DNA from: Deltaproteobacteria bacterium RBG_16_44_11
Lineage (GTDB): Bacteria > Desulfobacterota > Syntrophia > Syntrophales > Smithellaceae
Length of the DNA stretch: 10,465 nucleotides
Direction: 5' to 3'
Assembly: GCA_001797845.1 (NCBI GenBank)
Contig: MGQN01000037.1
Span: 66,663-77,127, forward strand
Below, piece after piece: positions 1 to 6,696 of this stretch. The notes beneath the pieces were generated by a model. The model saw only the letters and a program-made list of their open reading frames with translations, had not been told where the DNA came from and searched no databases. Position 1 is the first letter of the stretch, and each line of letters opens with the position of its first letter. Position numbers and translations under genes: made by a program.

Positions 1-439
1 GTTCCCCGCCGGAAAGCTCGCCCGGCTTATGTTTTAACCGCTGTTCTAATCCAACTTCTTCCAGCAATGTATAAGCTTTTTGCGCAGCTTGCTTTCTCGT
101 CATGCCGCTGATTAAAGCCGGCATCATGGTATTTTCCAGAGCGTCGAATTCGGGAAGTAAATTATTAAATTGAAAAATAAAACCGATTATTGAATTGCGA
201 AAGGCGGCCATTTTGTTCTCTTCCCAATCAAAAACATTCAGCCCATTAATATGAAGATAACCTTCCGTAGGATGATCCAGCGTACCTAAAATATGAATGA
301 GGGTGCTTTTGCCCGCACCGGAAACACCAAGAATTGCCAACGATTCTCCCTTAGCAATTTCCAAATTCAGGCCGCGTAAAACTTCGATTTTATTGCCGTC
401 TTTAAAAAAAGTTTTTGATAAATTATTCAGTATAATCAT
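1..439 (-). CDS. lolD: Lipoprotein-releasing ABC transporter ATPase LolD (C-terminus cut by window edge)
   Basis: ATPase of the LolCDE complex, which extracts mature lipoproteins from the outer leaflet of the inner membrane and hands them to the LolA chaperone. I translated it by hand from the ATG at 437-439; 146 codons are visible, about two thirds of a normal LolD. Seen: Walker A GVSGAGKST near residues 39-47, a Q-loop region reading FQFNNLLPEFDALEN, which is the characteristic LolD wording, and the signature LSGGE at the very edge. Walker B and the H-loop lie outside the window. It begins 21 bases after the lolC/E stop, so the two are almost certainly cotranscribed. The ribosome binding site is weak, with no clear AGGAG, which suggests translational coupling to lolC/E. 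The Q-loop context argues against a generic MacB- or FtsE-type ATPase. Confidence 0.93.
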   Translation of the reverse strand, partial: MIILNNLSKTFFKDGNKIEVLRGLNLEIAKGESLAILGVSGAGKSTLIHILGTLDHPTEGYLHINGLNVFDWEENKMAAFRNSIIGFIFQFNNLLPEFDALENTMMPALISGMTRKQAAQKAYTLLEEVGLEQRLKHKPGELSGGE

Positions 440-460
440 TTTTTATATTTCCACGCCTAA

Positions 461-1744
461 TTATTCATACCTTAGGGCTTCCGCCGGATCCAGCCGCGAG
501 GCTTTTAAGGAAGGATAAATTGTGGCTAAAAAACAAATCAGCAATGTCCCGATAACAATAATAACCACGTCACCGTAATTAACCTGAGAGGGCAGTTCGC
601 TTAAGTAATAAACATCTCCGGGTAAAATCTTGAACTTGAAAATATTTTCCACAAAAAGCGATATTTTCTGCAAATTTAAGGCTACGGCCAGGCCCGCAAT
701 ACAGCCCAAAGACGTACCGATGATGCCGACAATAAGACCCTGATATATAAATGTTTTCATAATACTGCGGGAGGTCGCGCCCATAGATTTTAAGATAGCG
801 ATATCCTTATTTTTTTCCATAACGATCATTATTAAAGCGCTAATTATATTAAAAGCGGCAACCAGGACAATTAAACTTAAGATTATAAACATGACGCGCT
901 TTTCCAATTTAAGGGCGGCAAAAAGATTCCTGTTCATTTGCATCCAGTTATTCGCCCAAAAAGGGAAACCAAGTTTACTTTGAATTTTGCGGGCGATAAT
1001 ATCCGCCTTGTAAATATCATTGACTACTATATCAATACCTGTAACAGCATCTCCCATCTGCAAAAAATCCTGACAGCTTTTCAGAGATAAATAGGCAAGC
1101 GTCGAATCATATTCGTAAAATCCGGACTCGAAAATACCCGTGACGGTAAATTTCTTCATGCGGGGCATTATCCCCATCGGCGTAGAAATGCCTACAGGCG
1201 AAATGATGGTGATTGTGTCATAAAGGAAGATTCCCAGATTACGCGCCATTTCTTTACCTATAACGATTCCATTCAACCGGGCATCTTCTTTGGGAATCTT
1301 TTTTGATACTTCTTCGGGAATTTTGTTGAGATATTCAATATTGCCTTCTCTTATTTTTCCCAGATTAATGACTTTAAACGCGCTTTCGGTATCTAAACCG
1401 CGAATAACCACGCCGCTCACGCTGTTGCCGCTGCGAATCATCGCCTGACTATAAATGAACGGCGTAGAAGCGACAACACCGTCCATGCCGTCAACAATTT
1501 GACGAACTTCTTGATAATTTTTCATGGAGCCGTTTATATCTGCCGTCAGTTCGATATGAGATTTAATCCCCAGGATTTTTGTGCGTAAATCTTTTTCAAA
1601 CCCGTTCATCACGGCCAGAACAATAATCAAAGCCGCTACGCCTAAAAAAATGCCAAAGATTGATATAAACGTAATTATTGATACAAAAACTTGTTTGCGT
1701 TTTGCTCTCAAATAACGTTTACTTATGAAAAATTCGTAAGCCAT
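461..1744 (-). CDS. lolC: Lipoprotein-releasing system permease LolC/LolE family
   Basis: Inner-membrane permease of the LolCDE lipoprotein-sorting machine, 427 residues, the usual family length (about 400-430). Layout seen: a short cytoplasmic N-terminus with the family-typical YEFFISKRYLRAKRK, a first membrane segment at about 20-45, the conserved VMNGFEKDLRTKILG just after it, a large periplasmic domain (about 50-270), then three C-terminal FtsX-type membrane segments. Between the second and third segments is the conserved cytoplasmic loop MEKNKDIAILKSMGATSRSI, the coupling region that contacts LolD. The C-terminus DPAEALRYE is typical. I chose the ATG at 1742-1744 because AGGA (1753-1756) sits 8 bases upstream; an in-frame TTG one codon earlier is possible. 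Only one LolC/E-type gene is visible between lysS and lolD, so the complex may be a homodimer of this permease, or a second permease may lie elsewhere; LolC and LolE cannot be separated from sequence alone. Confidence 0.93.
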   Translation of the reverse strand: MAYEFFISKRYLRAKRKQVFVSIITFISIFGIFLGVAALIIVLAVMNGFEKDLRTKILGIKSHIELTADINGSMKNYQEVRQIVDGMDGVVASTPFIYSQAMIRSGNSVSGVVIRGLDTESAFKVINLGKIREGNIEYLNKIPEEVSKKIPKEDARLNGIVIGKEMARNLGIFLYDTITIISPVGISTPMGIMPRMKKFTVTGIFESGFYEYDSTLAYLSLKSCQDFLQMGDAVTGIDIVVNDIYKADIIARKIQSKLGFPFWANNWMQMNRNLFAALKLEKRVMFIILSLIVLVAAFNIISALIMIVMEKNKDIAILKSMGATSRSIMKTFIYQGLIVGIIGTSLGCIAGLAVALNLQKISLFVENIFKFKILPGDVYYLSELPSQVNYGDVVIIVIGTLLICFLATIYPSLKASRLDPAEALRYE

Positions 1745-1768
1745 CAATATTATCCTGCTCTCTGGAAT

Positions 1769-1793
1769 AACCTAATTTTTGAAAAATTTGGTT
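1769..1793. repeat. AT-rich near-perfect inverted repeat between lysS and lolC
   Basis: Two 12-base arms, AACCTAATTTTT and AAAAATTTGGTT, flank a single G and match with one mismatch. It lies in the 61-base gap between the lysS stop and the lolC/E start, just upstream of the lolC ribosome binding site. It could be an operator-like dyad or a weak intercistronic hairpin; the high A+T content means it may also be chance. No clean T-tract follows a GC-rich stem, so I do not call it a terminator. Confidence 0.4.
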
Positions 1794-1805
1794 AGTATCG
1801 CCACT

Positions 1806-3287
1806 TTATTCCTGTCTTGTCCTTAACAGAGGGAATAAAATGACATCTCGAATAGAAGCGGAATCGGTAAAAAGCATTACCAACCGGTCAATACCAATAC
1901 CTTCACCGGCTGTGGGCGGCATAGCATATTCCAATGTTCGAATATAATCTTCATCCATTTCATGAGCCTCGTCATCACCGCCCTCCCTTTGGCTTAACTG
2001 CTGAAGGAACCTTCCCCTCTGATCAACGGGATCATTTAATTCCGAAAAGGCATTGGCAATCTCCTTACCGTAAATATAGAGCTCAAAGCGGTCGGTAAAA
2101 TTAATATTCGTGACCGACCTGCGTGAGAGAGGGGATACATCTACCGGATAATGGGTGACAAATGTCGGCTGAATGAGCTTTTTTTCAACAAGCTCATCGA
2201 AAATGGCCATTAATATTTTACCTAAAGAATCGGTTTCTTTGGTTTCACAACCGGCCCTCCGGGCAAAAGCCAGAGCCTGGGCTTGATTTTCCAGTGAAGC
2301 CGGAGGCATTCCTGCCATTTCTACAAGAGCTTCCTTAACTGATACGCGCCGCCAAGGCGTGGTCAAATCGATTTCCGTACCCTGATAGTTGAATTTAAGC
2401 CCGCCAAATATATCGGTGGCAATAAAGGCAATTAAATTTTCGGTATAAAACATCAAATCTTCAAAAGTTGTATATGTCCAATAAAATTCCAGCATGGTAA
2501 ATTCCGGATTATGAAAAGTGGAAACGCCCTCGTTGCGAAAATTACGGTTGACTTCATAGACTCGTTCCAGTCCGCCGGTAATAAGCCTCTTTAAATAAAG
2601 CTCCGGGGCAATCCGAAGATAAAAATCCATATCCAGTGCATTATGGTGGGTTTTGAAAGGGCGGGCCATTGCTCCACCGGCGCGCGGTTGCATCATCGGC
2701 GTTTCCACTTCCAAAAAATCATGCTCGTCCATAAATTTCCGAAGAAGTTGAATTATGCGGCTGCGCTTATAAAAAATTTCTTTAACCTTGGGATTAGTAA
2801 TCAAATCCAGGTGCCTCTGCCGGTACCTGGTTTCAATATCAGTAAGGCCATGCCATTTTTCCGGCAGAGGCCGGATTGCCTTGGATACCAGACGCAGATT
2901 ATCCGCTTCAATAGTTAATTCGTTTGTCTTAGTGCGAAATAGCTTTCCGGAAATATAAATAATATCGCCGATATCCAATTTCTTAAAAATGAAATAAGCA
3001 TCATCGCCCAGGTTGTCTTTCGCTATATAGCTTTGGATTTGGCCTTTGCGGTCCTGGAGTTTGATAAATGCCGCTTTGCCAAAATTACGGATAGCCATTA
3101 AGCGCCCGGCTATCGAGAATTTTTCTGTCAGGCGCGCCAGGGCTTCACCATCCGCACTGCCGAAAGAATTAAATATCTCCGCCGTTGTATTATCCGGTTT
3201 TATATCGTTGGGATATAAATCCACCCCGGCTGCTTTTAAGGCCGCAATTTTTTCCAGACGAACCTTTAAAAGTTCATTATCTTCCAT
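1806..3287 (-). CDS. lysS: Lysine--tRNA ligase, class II
   Basis: Cytoplasmic class II lysyl-tRNA synthetase that activates lysine with ATP and charges tRNA-Lys; 493 residues, the normal bacterial length. Seen: an N-terminal OB-fold anticodon-binding domain at about 57-135 (IAGRLMAIRNFGKAAFIKLQDR), the linker RYRQRHLDLI near 154-163, motif 2 at about 241-270 (ERVYEVNRNFRNEGVSTFHN, then PEFTMLEFYW), the lysine-pocket sequence GKEIANAFSELNDP, and motif 3 at the C-terminus (GEGIGIDRLVMLF). I chose the ATG at 3285-3287: GGGGA lies 5 bases upstream and the family usually starts with a short helical MEDNELLKVRLEKIAALK. A reading frame open back to a TTG at 3344 would add 19 unconserved residues and overlap the -35 of the likely promoter, so I reject it. 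The lolC/E gene follows 61 bases downstream in the same direction. Confidence 0.97.
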   Translation of the reverse strand: MEDNELLKVRLEKIAALKAAGVDLYPNDIKPDNTTAEIFNSFGSADGEALARLTEKFSIAGRLMAIRNFGKAAFIKLQDRKGQIQSYIAKDNLGDDAYFIFKKLDIGDIIYISGKLFRTKTNELTIEADNLRLVSKAIRPLPEKWHGLTDIETRYRQRHLDLITNPKVKEIFYKRSRIIQLLRKFMDEHDFLEVETPMMQPRAGGAMARPFKTHHNALDMDFYLRIAPELYLKRLITGGLERVYEVNRNFRNEGVSTFHNPEFTMLEFYWTYTTFEDLMFYTENLIAFIATDIFGGLKFNYQGTEIDLTTPWRRVSVKEALVEMAGMPPASLENQAQALAFARRAGCETKETDSLGKILMAIFDELVEKKLIQPTFVTHYPVDVSPLSRRSVTNINFTDRFELYIYGKEIANAFSELNDPVDQRGRFLQQLSQREGGDDEAHEMDEDYIRTLEYAMPPTAGEGIGIDRLVMLFTDSASIRDVILFPLLRTRQE

Positions 3288-3317
3288 AATTTCCCCGTGT
3301 TTTATAAAGCACGTGTG

Positions 3318-3344
3318 AATATATTTTTTTTGATAAATAGTCAA
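3318..3344 (-). promoter_or_regulatory. Likely sigma-70 promoter of lysS
   Basis: On the minus strand TTGACT (3339-3344) is followed, after 15 bases with an A-run, by TATATT (3318-3323), about 30 bases before the lysS ATG. The boxes are good but the spacer is shorter than the ideal 17; an alternative -10, TATTCA, at 17 bases spacing is a poorer match. Confidence 0.45.
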
Positions 3345-3409
3345 GCCCGATTGTAGTACAACCAGGCGCTAAAGAAGATCTTAAAATGAATTTGCATCTC
3401 AAAATTAGT

Positions 3410-3438
3410 TTGCTAGAGGCGATATTGTTATGTATGAT
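3410..3438 (+). promoter_or_regulatory. Likely sigma-70 promoter of ssb
   Basis: TTGCTA (3410-3415) and TATGAT (3433-3438) are separated by exactly 17 bases, giving a transcript start near 3445 and a leader of about 54 bases. This is the best promoter match in the lysS-ssb divergent gap. Confidence 0.5.
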
Positions 3439-3498
3439 AATAACTCATAATTATAACAATCAATAACCTAAAGGTCATCTACGATAAGGGGGTACAAA

Positions 3499-3909
3499 AT
3501 GGTAAATAAGGCGATGTTAATCGGCAGGCTGGGCAAAGATCCGGAAGTACGTTACACACCGGATGGCACAATGGTCACAAATTTCAATTTAGCCACAGAC
3601 GAACAGTGGAAAGATAAAAATGGAGAAAAAGTCCAAAAAACAGAGTGGCATCGAATAGTTACTTTCGGGAAGCTTGCGGAAATATGCGGCAATTATCTGG
3701 TTAAAGGCAAGCTGATTTTTGTGGAAGGACGCATTCAAACCCGATCGTGGGAAGATAAAGATGGCGTAAAGCGATTCACTACAGAAATTATAGCTTCCAA
3801 TATGCAAATGCTGGATTCCAAAGGTCAAAATAGGACGGAGGAATCATCTGATGCTCATTCCATAAGCTCTAATAATGCCAATACGCCGACAGACGATGTC
3901 CCGTTCTAA
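3499..3909 (+). CDS. ssb: Single-stranded DNA-binding protein
   Basis: Binds single-stranded DNA during replication, repair and recombination and recruits partner enzymes through its C-terminal tip; 136 residues, at the short end of the family. Seen: one OB-fold at about 1-105 with the canonical opening VNKAMLIGRLGKDPEVRYTP, the aromatic-containing TEWHRIVTFGKLAEICGNYL region and GRIQTRSWEDKDGVKRFTTEI, then a short polar linker (about 108-130) and the acidic-aromatic tip TDDVPF, a variant of the usual DDDIPF. The ATG at 3499 is preceded by GGGGG at 3487-3491, seven bases upstream, a strong ribosome binding site. The gene stands alone: divergent from lysS, convergent with tatA, and followed at once by two hairpins, so it is probably monocistronic. 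Confidence 0.96.
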   Translation: MVNKAMLIGRLGKDPEVRYTPDGTMVTNFNLATDEQWKDKNGEKVQKTEWHRIVTFGKLAEICGNYLVKGKLIFVEGRIQTRSWEDKDGVKRFTTEIIASNMQMLDSKGQNRTEESSDAHSISSNNANTPTDDVPF

Positions 3910-3911
3910 GC

Positions 3912-3934
3912 AACGATTTATATCGTTTGTTTTT
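3912..3934 (+). terminator. Short hairpin plus T-tract directly after ssb
   Basis: AACGAT (3912-3917) and ATCGTT (3922-3927) form a perfect 6-bp stem around a TTAT loop, beginning two bases after the ssb stop codon, followed by TGTTTTT. The layout is that of an intrinsic terminator, but the stem has only two G-C pairs, so it may be leaky. Confidence 0.45.
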
Positions 3935-3988
3935 CCCAAACCATTAAAATTAAAGCCAATTTATCATATACCTTTAGTAATTATACTG

Positions 3989-4020
3989 CCGGCCATCTTA
4001 ATATGAAAGATGGCCGGTTT
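3989..4020 (+). terminator. Strong GC-rich hairpin between ssb and tatA
   Basis: CCGGCCATCTT (3989-3999) pairs perfectly over 11 bp with AAGATGGCCGG (4007-4017) around a 7-base loop, followed on the plus strand by TTTAGTT. Placed between convergent ssb and tatA it probably ends ssb transcription as a second, stronger block. On the minus strand no T-run follows the stem, so action on tatA transcripts is less certain. Confidence 0.65.
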
Positions 4021-4069
4021 AGTTCAAAATAGCGTTATTATTAAGATACTCTGTATTTTTATGCCAAGA

Positions 4070-4255
4070 TTATTTTTTTTCTTCTTGTTTTTTTGTGTCG
4101 TCATTCGCTATTTCGTTTTTATCATTGACTGATTTTTTAAAGTTTTTAATTCCTTTGCCCAGAGCTGAGCCGATTTCCGGCAATTTTCCGACACCAAATA
4201 TAATCAGAATAATTACCAATATTATCAGTAATTCCGGAATGCCTATTCCAAACAT
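4070..4255 (-). CDS. tatA: Twin-arginine translocase subunit TatA/TatE family
   Basis: Small pore-forming subunit of the Tat system, which exports folded proteins carrying a twin-arginine signal. Its 61 residues are normal for a short TatA. Seen: an N-terminal membrane helix at about 5-21 with the polar glutamate at position 8 (GIPELLIILVIILIIF), the hinge FGVGKLPEIG at 20-29, an amphipathic helix at about 25-45 (GSALGKGIKNFKKSV) and a charged lysine/glutamate-rich tail. AGAGGTG lies about 8 bases upstream of the ATG at 4253-4255. It follows rodZ by only 33 bases and is probably cotranscribed with it. TatB is unlikely because the protein is short; no tatC is in the window. Confidence 0.93.
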   Translation of the reverse strand: MFGIGIPELLIILVIILIIFGVGKLPEIGSALGKGIKNFKKSVNDKNEIANDDTKKQEEKK

Positions 4256-4288
4256 AATATCGCACCTCTTCTTATTTATTCTTTTAAA

Positions 4289-5188
4289 TTATGGTAACCG
4301 CAAGCGGATTACCTCGCCTGATTTACCCAAGTTTTCTATTTTTTTATCTTTAAATTGTATCTTGACCCCGCCGGCATTGCCAATGTCCATATCAAAAATT
4401 GCCGCTTTATACTCGATTTTTTCTCCCGGCCTTAATAACACCTGGAACGGAGGCTTTTGACCGGCTTTTATCCTTATCCATGTTTCTTCGGTAGCTTCTA
4501 TAATCAAACGGCTTGATTCTTTATAATCCGGTTGCGGTGCACTTATCTCTGCTTTTGCATCCTTTTCCACTGAAGCTTTAGTGGAAACAGGCTCGACGGA
4601 TTCCGGAGAGAGCGAGGGGGTTTGCGTTTGTCTACCGGAATCATTTATGGCAGGCTCTAAATTATCTGACGTTCTTTCGTTGAGAGGAACAATGGCATTA
4701 GCCTCCTGACTGGTTGTATTTCCCTTGCTTGCGGAAATATCAACGGCACTTTCCCCTTTTTGGTCTTTAATTATATCTGATGCCGGTGTATACTGCATAG
4801 AAATCAACCAAATCACACAAACAATAACAATTAAAAAAGAGGCAATCCCCAAAAAAGTACTGTGGCGGGCAATTGCTCCAAAAAAAGTCGCTTCTTCAGA
4901 AATATCTGCAGGCGGAATATTATCCAGAATATTAAGAGAGCTAAGATAATCTTCATAACGGGCAATAATCAGTTTGCTGTCCACGCCCAAAAAACGGGCG
5001 TAGGTATTAATAAAATTTTTTGCGTATATGGGCAATGGCAAAAGGTGAAAATCGCCATTTTCTATTGCCTCCAGATAGACAACGCTTATGCGTGTTCGCC
5101 CGAATACATCTTTAAGAGAAAGGCCAAACTCTTCTCTTTTTTCTTTTAAGTCCTGAAAATTAGTTCTTGGATTTTTTTCTATAGCCAT
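4289..5188 (-). CDS. rodZ: RodZ-like cell-shape protein (HTH domain, one membrane segment, DUF4115)
   Basis: Bitopic inner-membrane protein that in characterised bacteria links the MreB cytoskeleton to the elongation machinery. Three-part RodZ layout is visible in 299 residues: a cytoplasmic Cro/cI-type helix-turn-helix domain at about 10-85 (REEFGLSLKDVFGRTRISVV, then YLEAIENGDFHLLP), a membrane segment at about 112-131, a long low-complexity Ser/Thr/Pro/Glu-rich periplasmic linker (about 135-225), and a C-terminal DUF4115 domain at about 228-299 (EATEETWIRIKAG, LLRPGEK). I start at the ATG 5186-5188, just before the usual N-terminus; the ribosome binding site there is poor. The frame stays open to a TTG at 5248, but the extra 20 residues look unlike the family. 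It heads a likely rodZ-tatA operon and is divergent from suhB. It should not be read as a soluble DNA-binding regulator, because of the membrane segment and DUF4115. Confidence 0.85.
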   Translation of the reverse strand: MAIEKNPRTNFQDLKEKREEFGLSLKDVFGRTRISVVYLEAIENGDFHLLPLPIYAKNFINTYARFLGVDSKLIIARYEDYLSSLNILDNIPPADISEEATFFGAIARHSTFLGIASFLIVIVCVIWLISMQYTPASDIIKDQKGESAVDISASKGNTTSQEANAIVPLNERTSDNLEPAINDSGRQTQTPSLSPESVEPVSTKASVEKDAKAEISAPQPDYKESSRLIIEATEETWIRIKAGQKPPFQVLLRPGEKIEYKAAIFDMDIGNAGGVKIQFKDKKIENLGKSGEVIRLRLP

Positions 5189-5279
5189 ATACAAACCACA
5201 AATAGCCGTTATAAAAAAGGCATTACCATTAATTTTCCCGCAGCGCAATCCTTTTAAAACAGCCGCTAAAATTCACAAT

Positions 5280-5285
5280 ATTATA
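5280..5285 (-). promoter_or_regulatory. Candidate -10 box for rodZ
   Basis: A perfect TATAAT on the minus strand, about 90 bases before the rodZ ATG, in the divergent rodZ-suhB gap. No good -35 lies at 16-18 bases (the best is AGAATT), and the region is AT-rich, so this is only tentative. No convincing promoter for suhB was seen in the same gap. Confidence 0.25.
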
Positions 5286-5350
5286 GCTTTATATTTCTTC
5301 CAAATTCTATTACGTGTATGCTGTGTTAACAATAATAGGAGATTTATATT

Positions 5351-6133
5351 ATGTTGCCATTTAAAAATTTCGCTGAACAGATAGCAAGAAAAGCCGGGGT
5401 TTTGCTTAAAGAGAAGTTAAGCCAAAAGCATGAAATATATTACAAGGACGAGATTAATCTGGTTACCGAGGCGGACAAAATGTCTGAAGATTTAATTATT
5501 ACAGCAATCAGCCGTAATTATCCCGGCCATGGGATTCTTTCGGAAGAATCACCGGTCATCGCTGGCGCTGAAAAGCTCCGTTGGATAATTGATCCCTTAG
5601 ATGGGACTACAAATTATGCTCACGGGTATCCTGTTTTTTGTGTTTCCATTGCCCTGGAAGATAACGGGGTTGTCATTTTGGGTGTAATTTATGACCCCAT
5701 GCGGGATGAAATGTTCACCGCCGCTCGCGGTGAAGGAACTTACTTAAATGGTAAAAAGCTGAATACTTCGTCAACAGCTGATATTTCTCACAGTCTTTTG
5801 GCCACCGGTTTCCCTTACGATATACGTAAAAGCAAAGAAAATAATCTTGACTATTTTATTTCGATGGCTAAAAAAGCTCAAGCCATCAGGCGGGCAGGAG
5901 CTGCTGCTTTGGACCTTGCCTATGTGGCGGCGGGACGTTTTGATGGCTTCTGGGAATTAAAGCTTATGCCCTGGGATACGGCAGCCGGCATACTTATGGT
6001 GGGAGAATCAGGCGGAACAATTTCGGATATTTCAGGCAGAGACTGGCGTTTATCTTCGCCGGATGTTGTTGCCACCAACGGCTTGATTCACAAACAAATG
6101 ATTAAAGTATTAAAAGATAGGGCCAAAGAGTAA
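5351..6133 (+). CDS. suhB: Inositol-1-monophosphatase family protein (SuhB-like)
   Basis: Mg2+-dependent phosphatase of the IMPase/FBPase/CysQ superfamily, most simply hydrolysing inositol phosphates; some relatives act on fructose-1,6-bisphosphate, and E. coli SuhB also has a role in rRNA transcription. Its 260 residues match the family. Seen: the metal-binding glutamates in GILSEESP (E65, E66), motif A WIIDPLDGTTNYAHG (DPLDGTTN at 81-88), RRAGAAALDLAYVAAGRFDG at about 180-199 and motif B WDTAAG at 208-213, so every catalytic element is present. AGGAG sits 9 bases before the ATG at 5351. It stands alone, divergent from rodZ and convergent with yjbQ. The exact substrate cannot be decided from sequence, so the symbol indicates family rather than proven function. 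Confidence 0.92.
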   Translation: MLPFKNFAEQIARKAGVLLKEKLSQKHEIYYKDEINLVTEADKMSEDLIITAISRNYPGHGILSEESPVIAGAEKLRWIIDPLDGTTNYAHGYPVFCVSIALEDNGVVILGVIYDPMRDEMFTAARGEGTYLNGKKLNTSSTADISHSLLATGFPYDIRKSKENNLDYFISMAKKAQAIRRAGAAALDLAYVAAGRFDGFWELKLMPWDTAAGILMVGESGGTISDISGRDWRLSSPDVVATNGLIHKQMIKVLKDRAKE

Positions 6134-6159
6134 AAACACAAAAATAATTTCGCTTAATT

Positions 6160-6275
6160 GAAGCTCTCCGCGGCAAGCCGCAGAGAATCTTCGATTCTTA
6201 AGGAACAATATCATTAAGTATTCGCTTGCTTACCCAAAAGCTCGCTACGGGGAATGCGCTCGCTACCGAATTCAA
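6160..6275. repeat. Structured extragenic element: two hairpins plus short direct repeats
   Basis: Gap between convergent suhB and yjbQ. First a hairpin at 6164-6185: CTCT + GCGGC pairing with GCCGC + AGAG, with a 2-base CC bulge. Next AGAATC-TTC-GATTCT at 6184-6198, a perfect 6-bp stem that shares its first bases with the previous hairpin. Then an exact 9-base direct repeat GCTCGCTAC at 6240-6248 and 6258-6266, with a degenerate third copy GCTTGCTTAC at 6224-6233. Neither hairpin has a T-tract, so these are not clear terminators. The arrangement resembles a REP-like dispersed extragenic element, but only one copy is in the window, so that remains inference. Confidence 0.45.
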
Positions 6276-6279
6276 AAAT

Positions 6280-6678
6280 CTAATCGTTGGAAATAATCGA
6301 TAGAAATACTTTTCTGGAGCGTGGGCCGTCAAATTCACAAAAAAATATTGATTGCCATGTACCCAAAACCAGCCGGCCGGCCTCAATCAAAACTGTTGCC
6401 GAAGCCCCGACCAGTGATGCTTTTACATGTGCCGGAGAATTTCCCTCCATATGCCGGTAATGACTGTTTTGCGGGAAAACCATTTCCAATGCGGTTATAA
6501 TATCCCGGGGTACATCGGGATCGGCATTTTCATTGATTGTAACTGCCGCCGTAGTGTGCGGAATAAAAATAATACAAACTCCTTTTTTTACTTTGTTTTC
6601 GCTTATTGCCACCTGGACTAAGGACGTGATATCAATCATCTCTGATCGTGAATTCGTTTGAACTTTAATTTCTTTCAT
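6280..6678 (-). CDS. yjbQ: YjbQ family protein (UPF0047, secondary thiamine-phosphate synthase enzyme)
   Basis: Small cytoplasmic protein of the YjbQ/UPF0047 family; members have been linked to weak thiamine-phosphate synthase activity, but the true physiological reaction is unsettled. At 132 residues it is a standard length. Seen: the conserved HTTAAVTINENADPDV at 41-56, H73 and HMEGNSPAHVKASLVG at 76-91, GTWQSIFFCEFDGPRSRKV at 106-124. The several invariant histidines and acidic residues suggest a metal site. The ATG is at 6676-6678, 18 bases after the stop of the lipoprotein gene; no strong ribosome binding site is seen, so translation may be coupled. It is the last gene of the mla-type operon, but nothing in its sequence ties it to lipid transport. 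It may simply share the transcript. Confidence 0.92.
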   Translation of the reverse strand: MKEIKVQTNSRSEMIDITSLVQVAISENKVKKGVCIIFIPHTTAAVTINENADPDVPRDIITALEMVFPQNSHYRHMEGNSPAHVKASLVGASATVLIEAGRLVLGTWQSIFFCEFDGPRSRKVFLSIISND

Positions 6679-6696
6679 GAATTTATTCGTCGAAAA

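Noticed and set aside
297..518. Plus-strand open frame of 73 codons opposite lolD/lolC
   Set aside because: It lies antisense to the clearly coding lolD and lolC/E and its product shows no recognisable domain.
2643..3318. Two plus-strand open frames (about 90 codons each) opposite lysS
   Set aside because: Antisense shadows of a highly conserved gene, with no ribosome binding site or domain.
3288..3344. Longer lysS starting at the TTG at 3344
   Set aside because: The added residues are not family-like, the TTG coincides with the TTGACT -35 box, and the ATG at 3287 has a good ribosome binding site.
5189..5248. Longer rodZ starting at the TTG at 5248
   Set aside because: The extra 20 residues are hydrophobic and would put a false signal-like segment before the cytoplasmic HTH domain.
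6223..6266. Repeats considered as a CRISPR array
   Set aside because: Only two exact 9-base units and one degenerate copy with 16-18 base period; no spacers of proper length and no cas genes.
6198..6386. 62-codon minus-strand open frame across the suhB-yjbQ gap
   Set aside because: It overlaps the 3' end of yjbQ in another frame and reads through the hairpins and short repeats; no domain or ribosome binding site.
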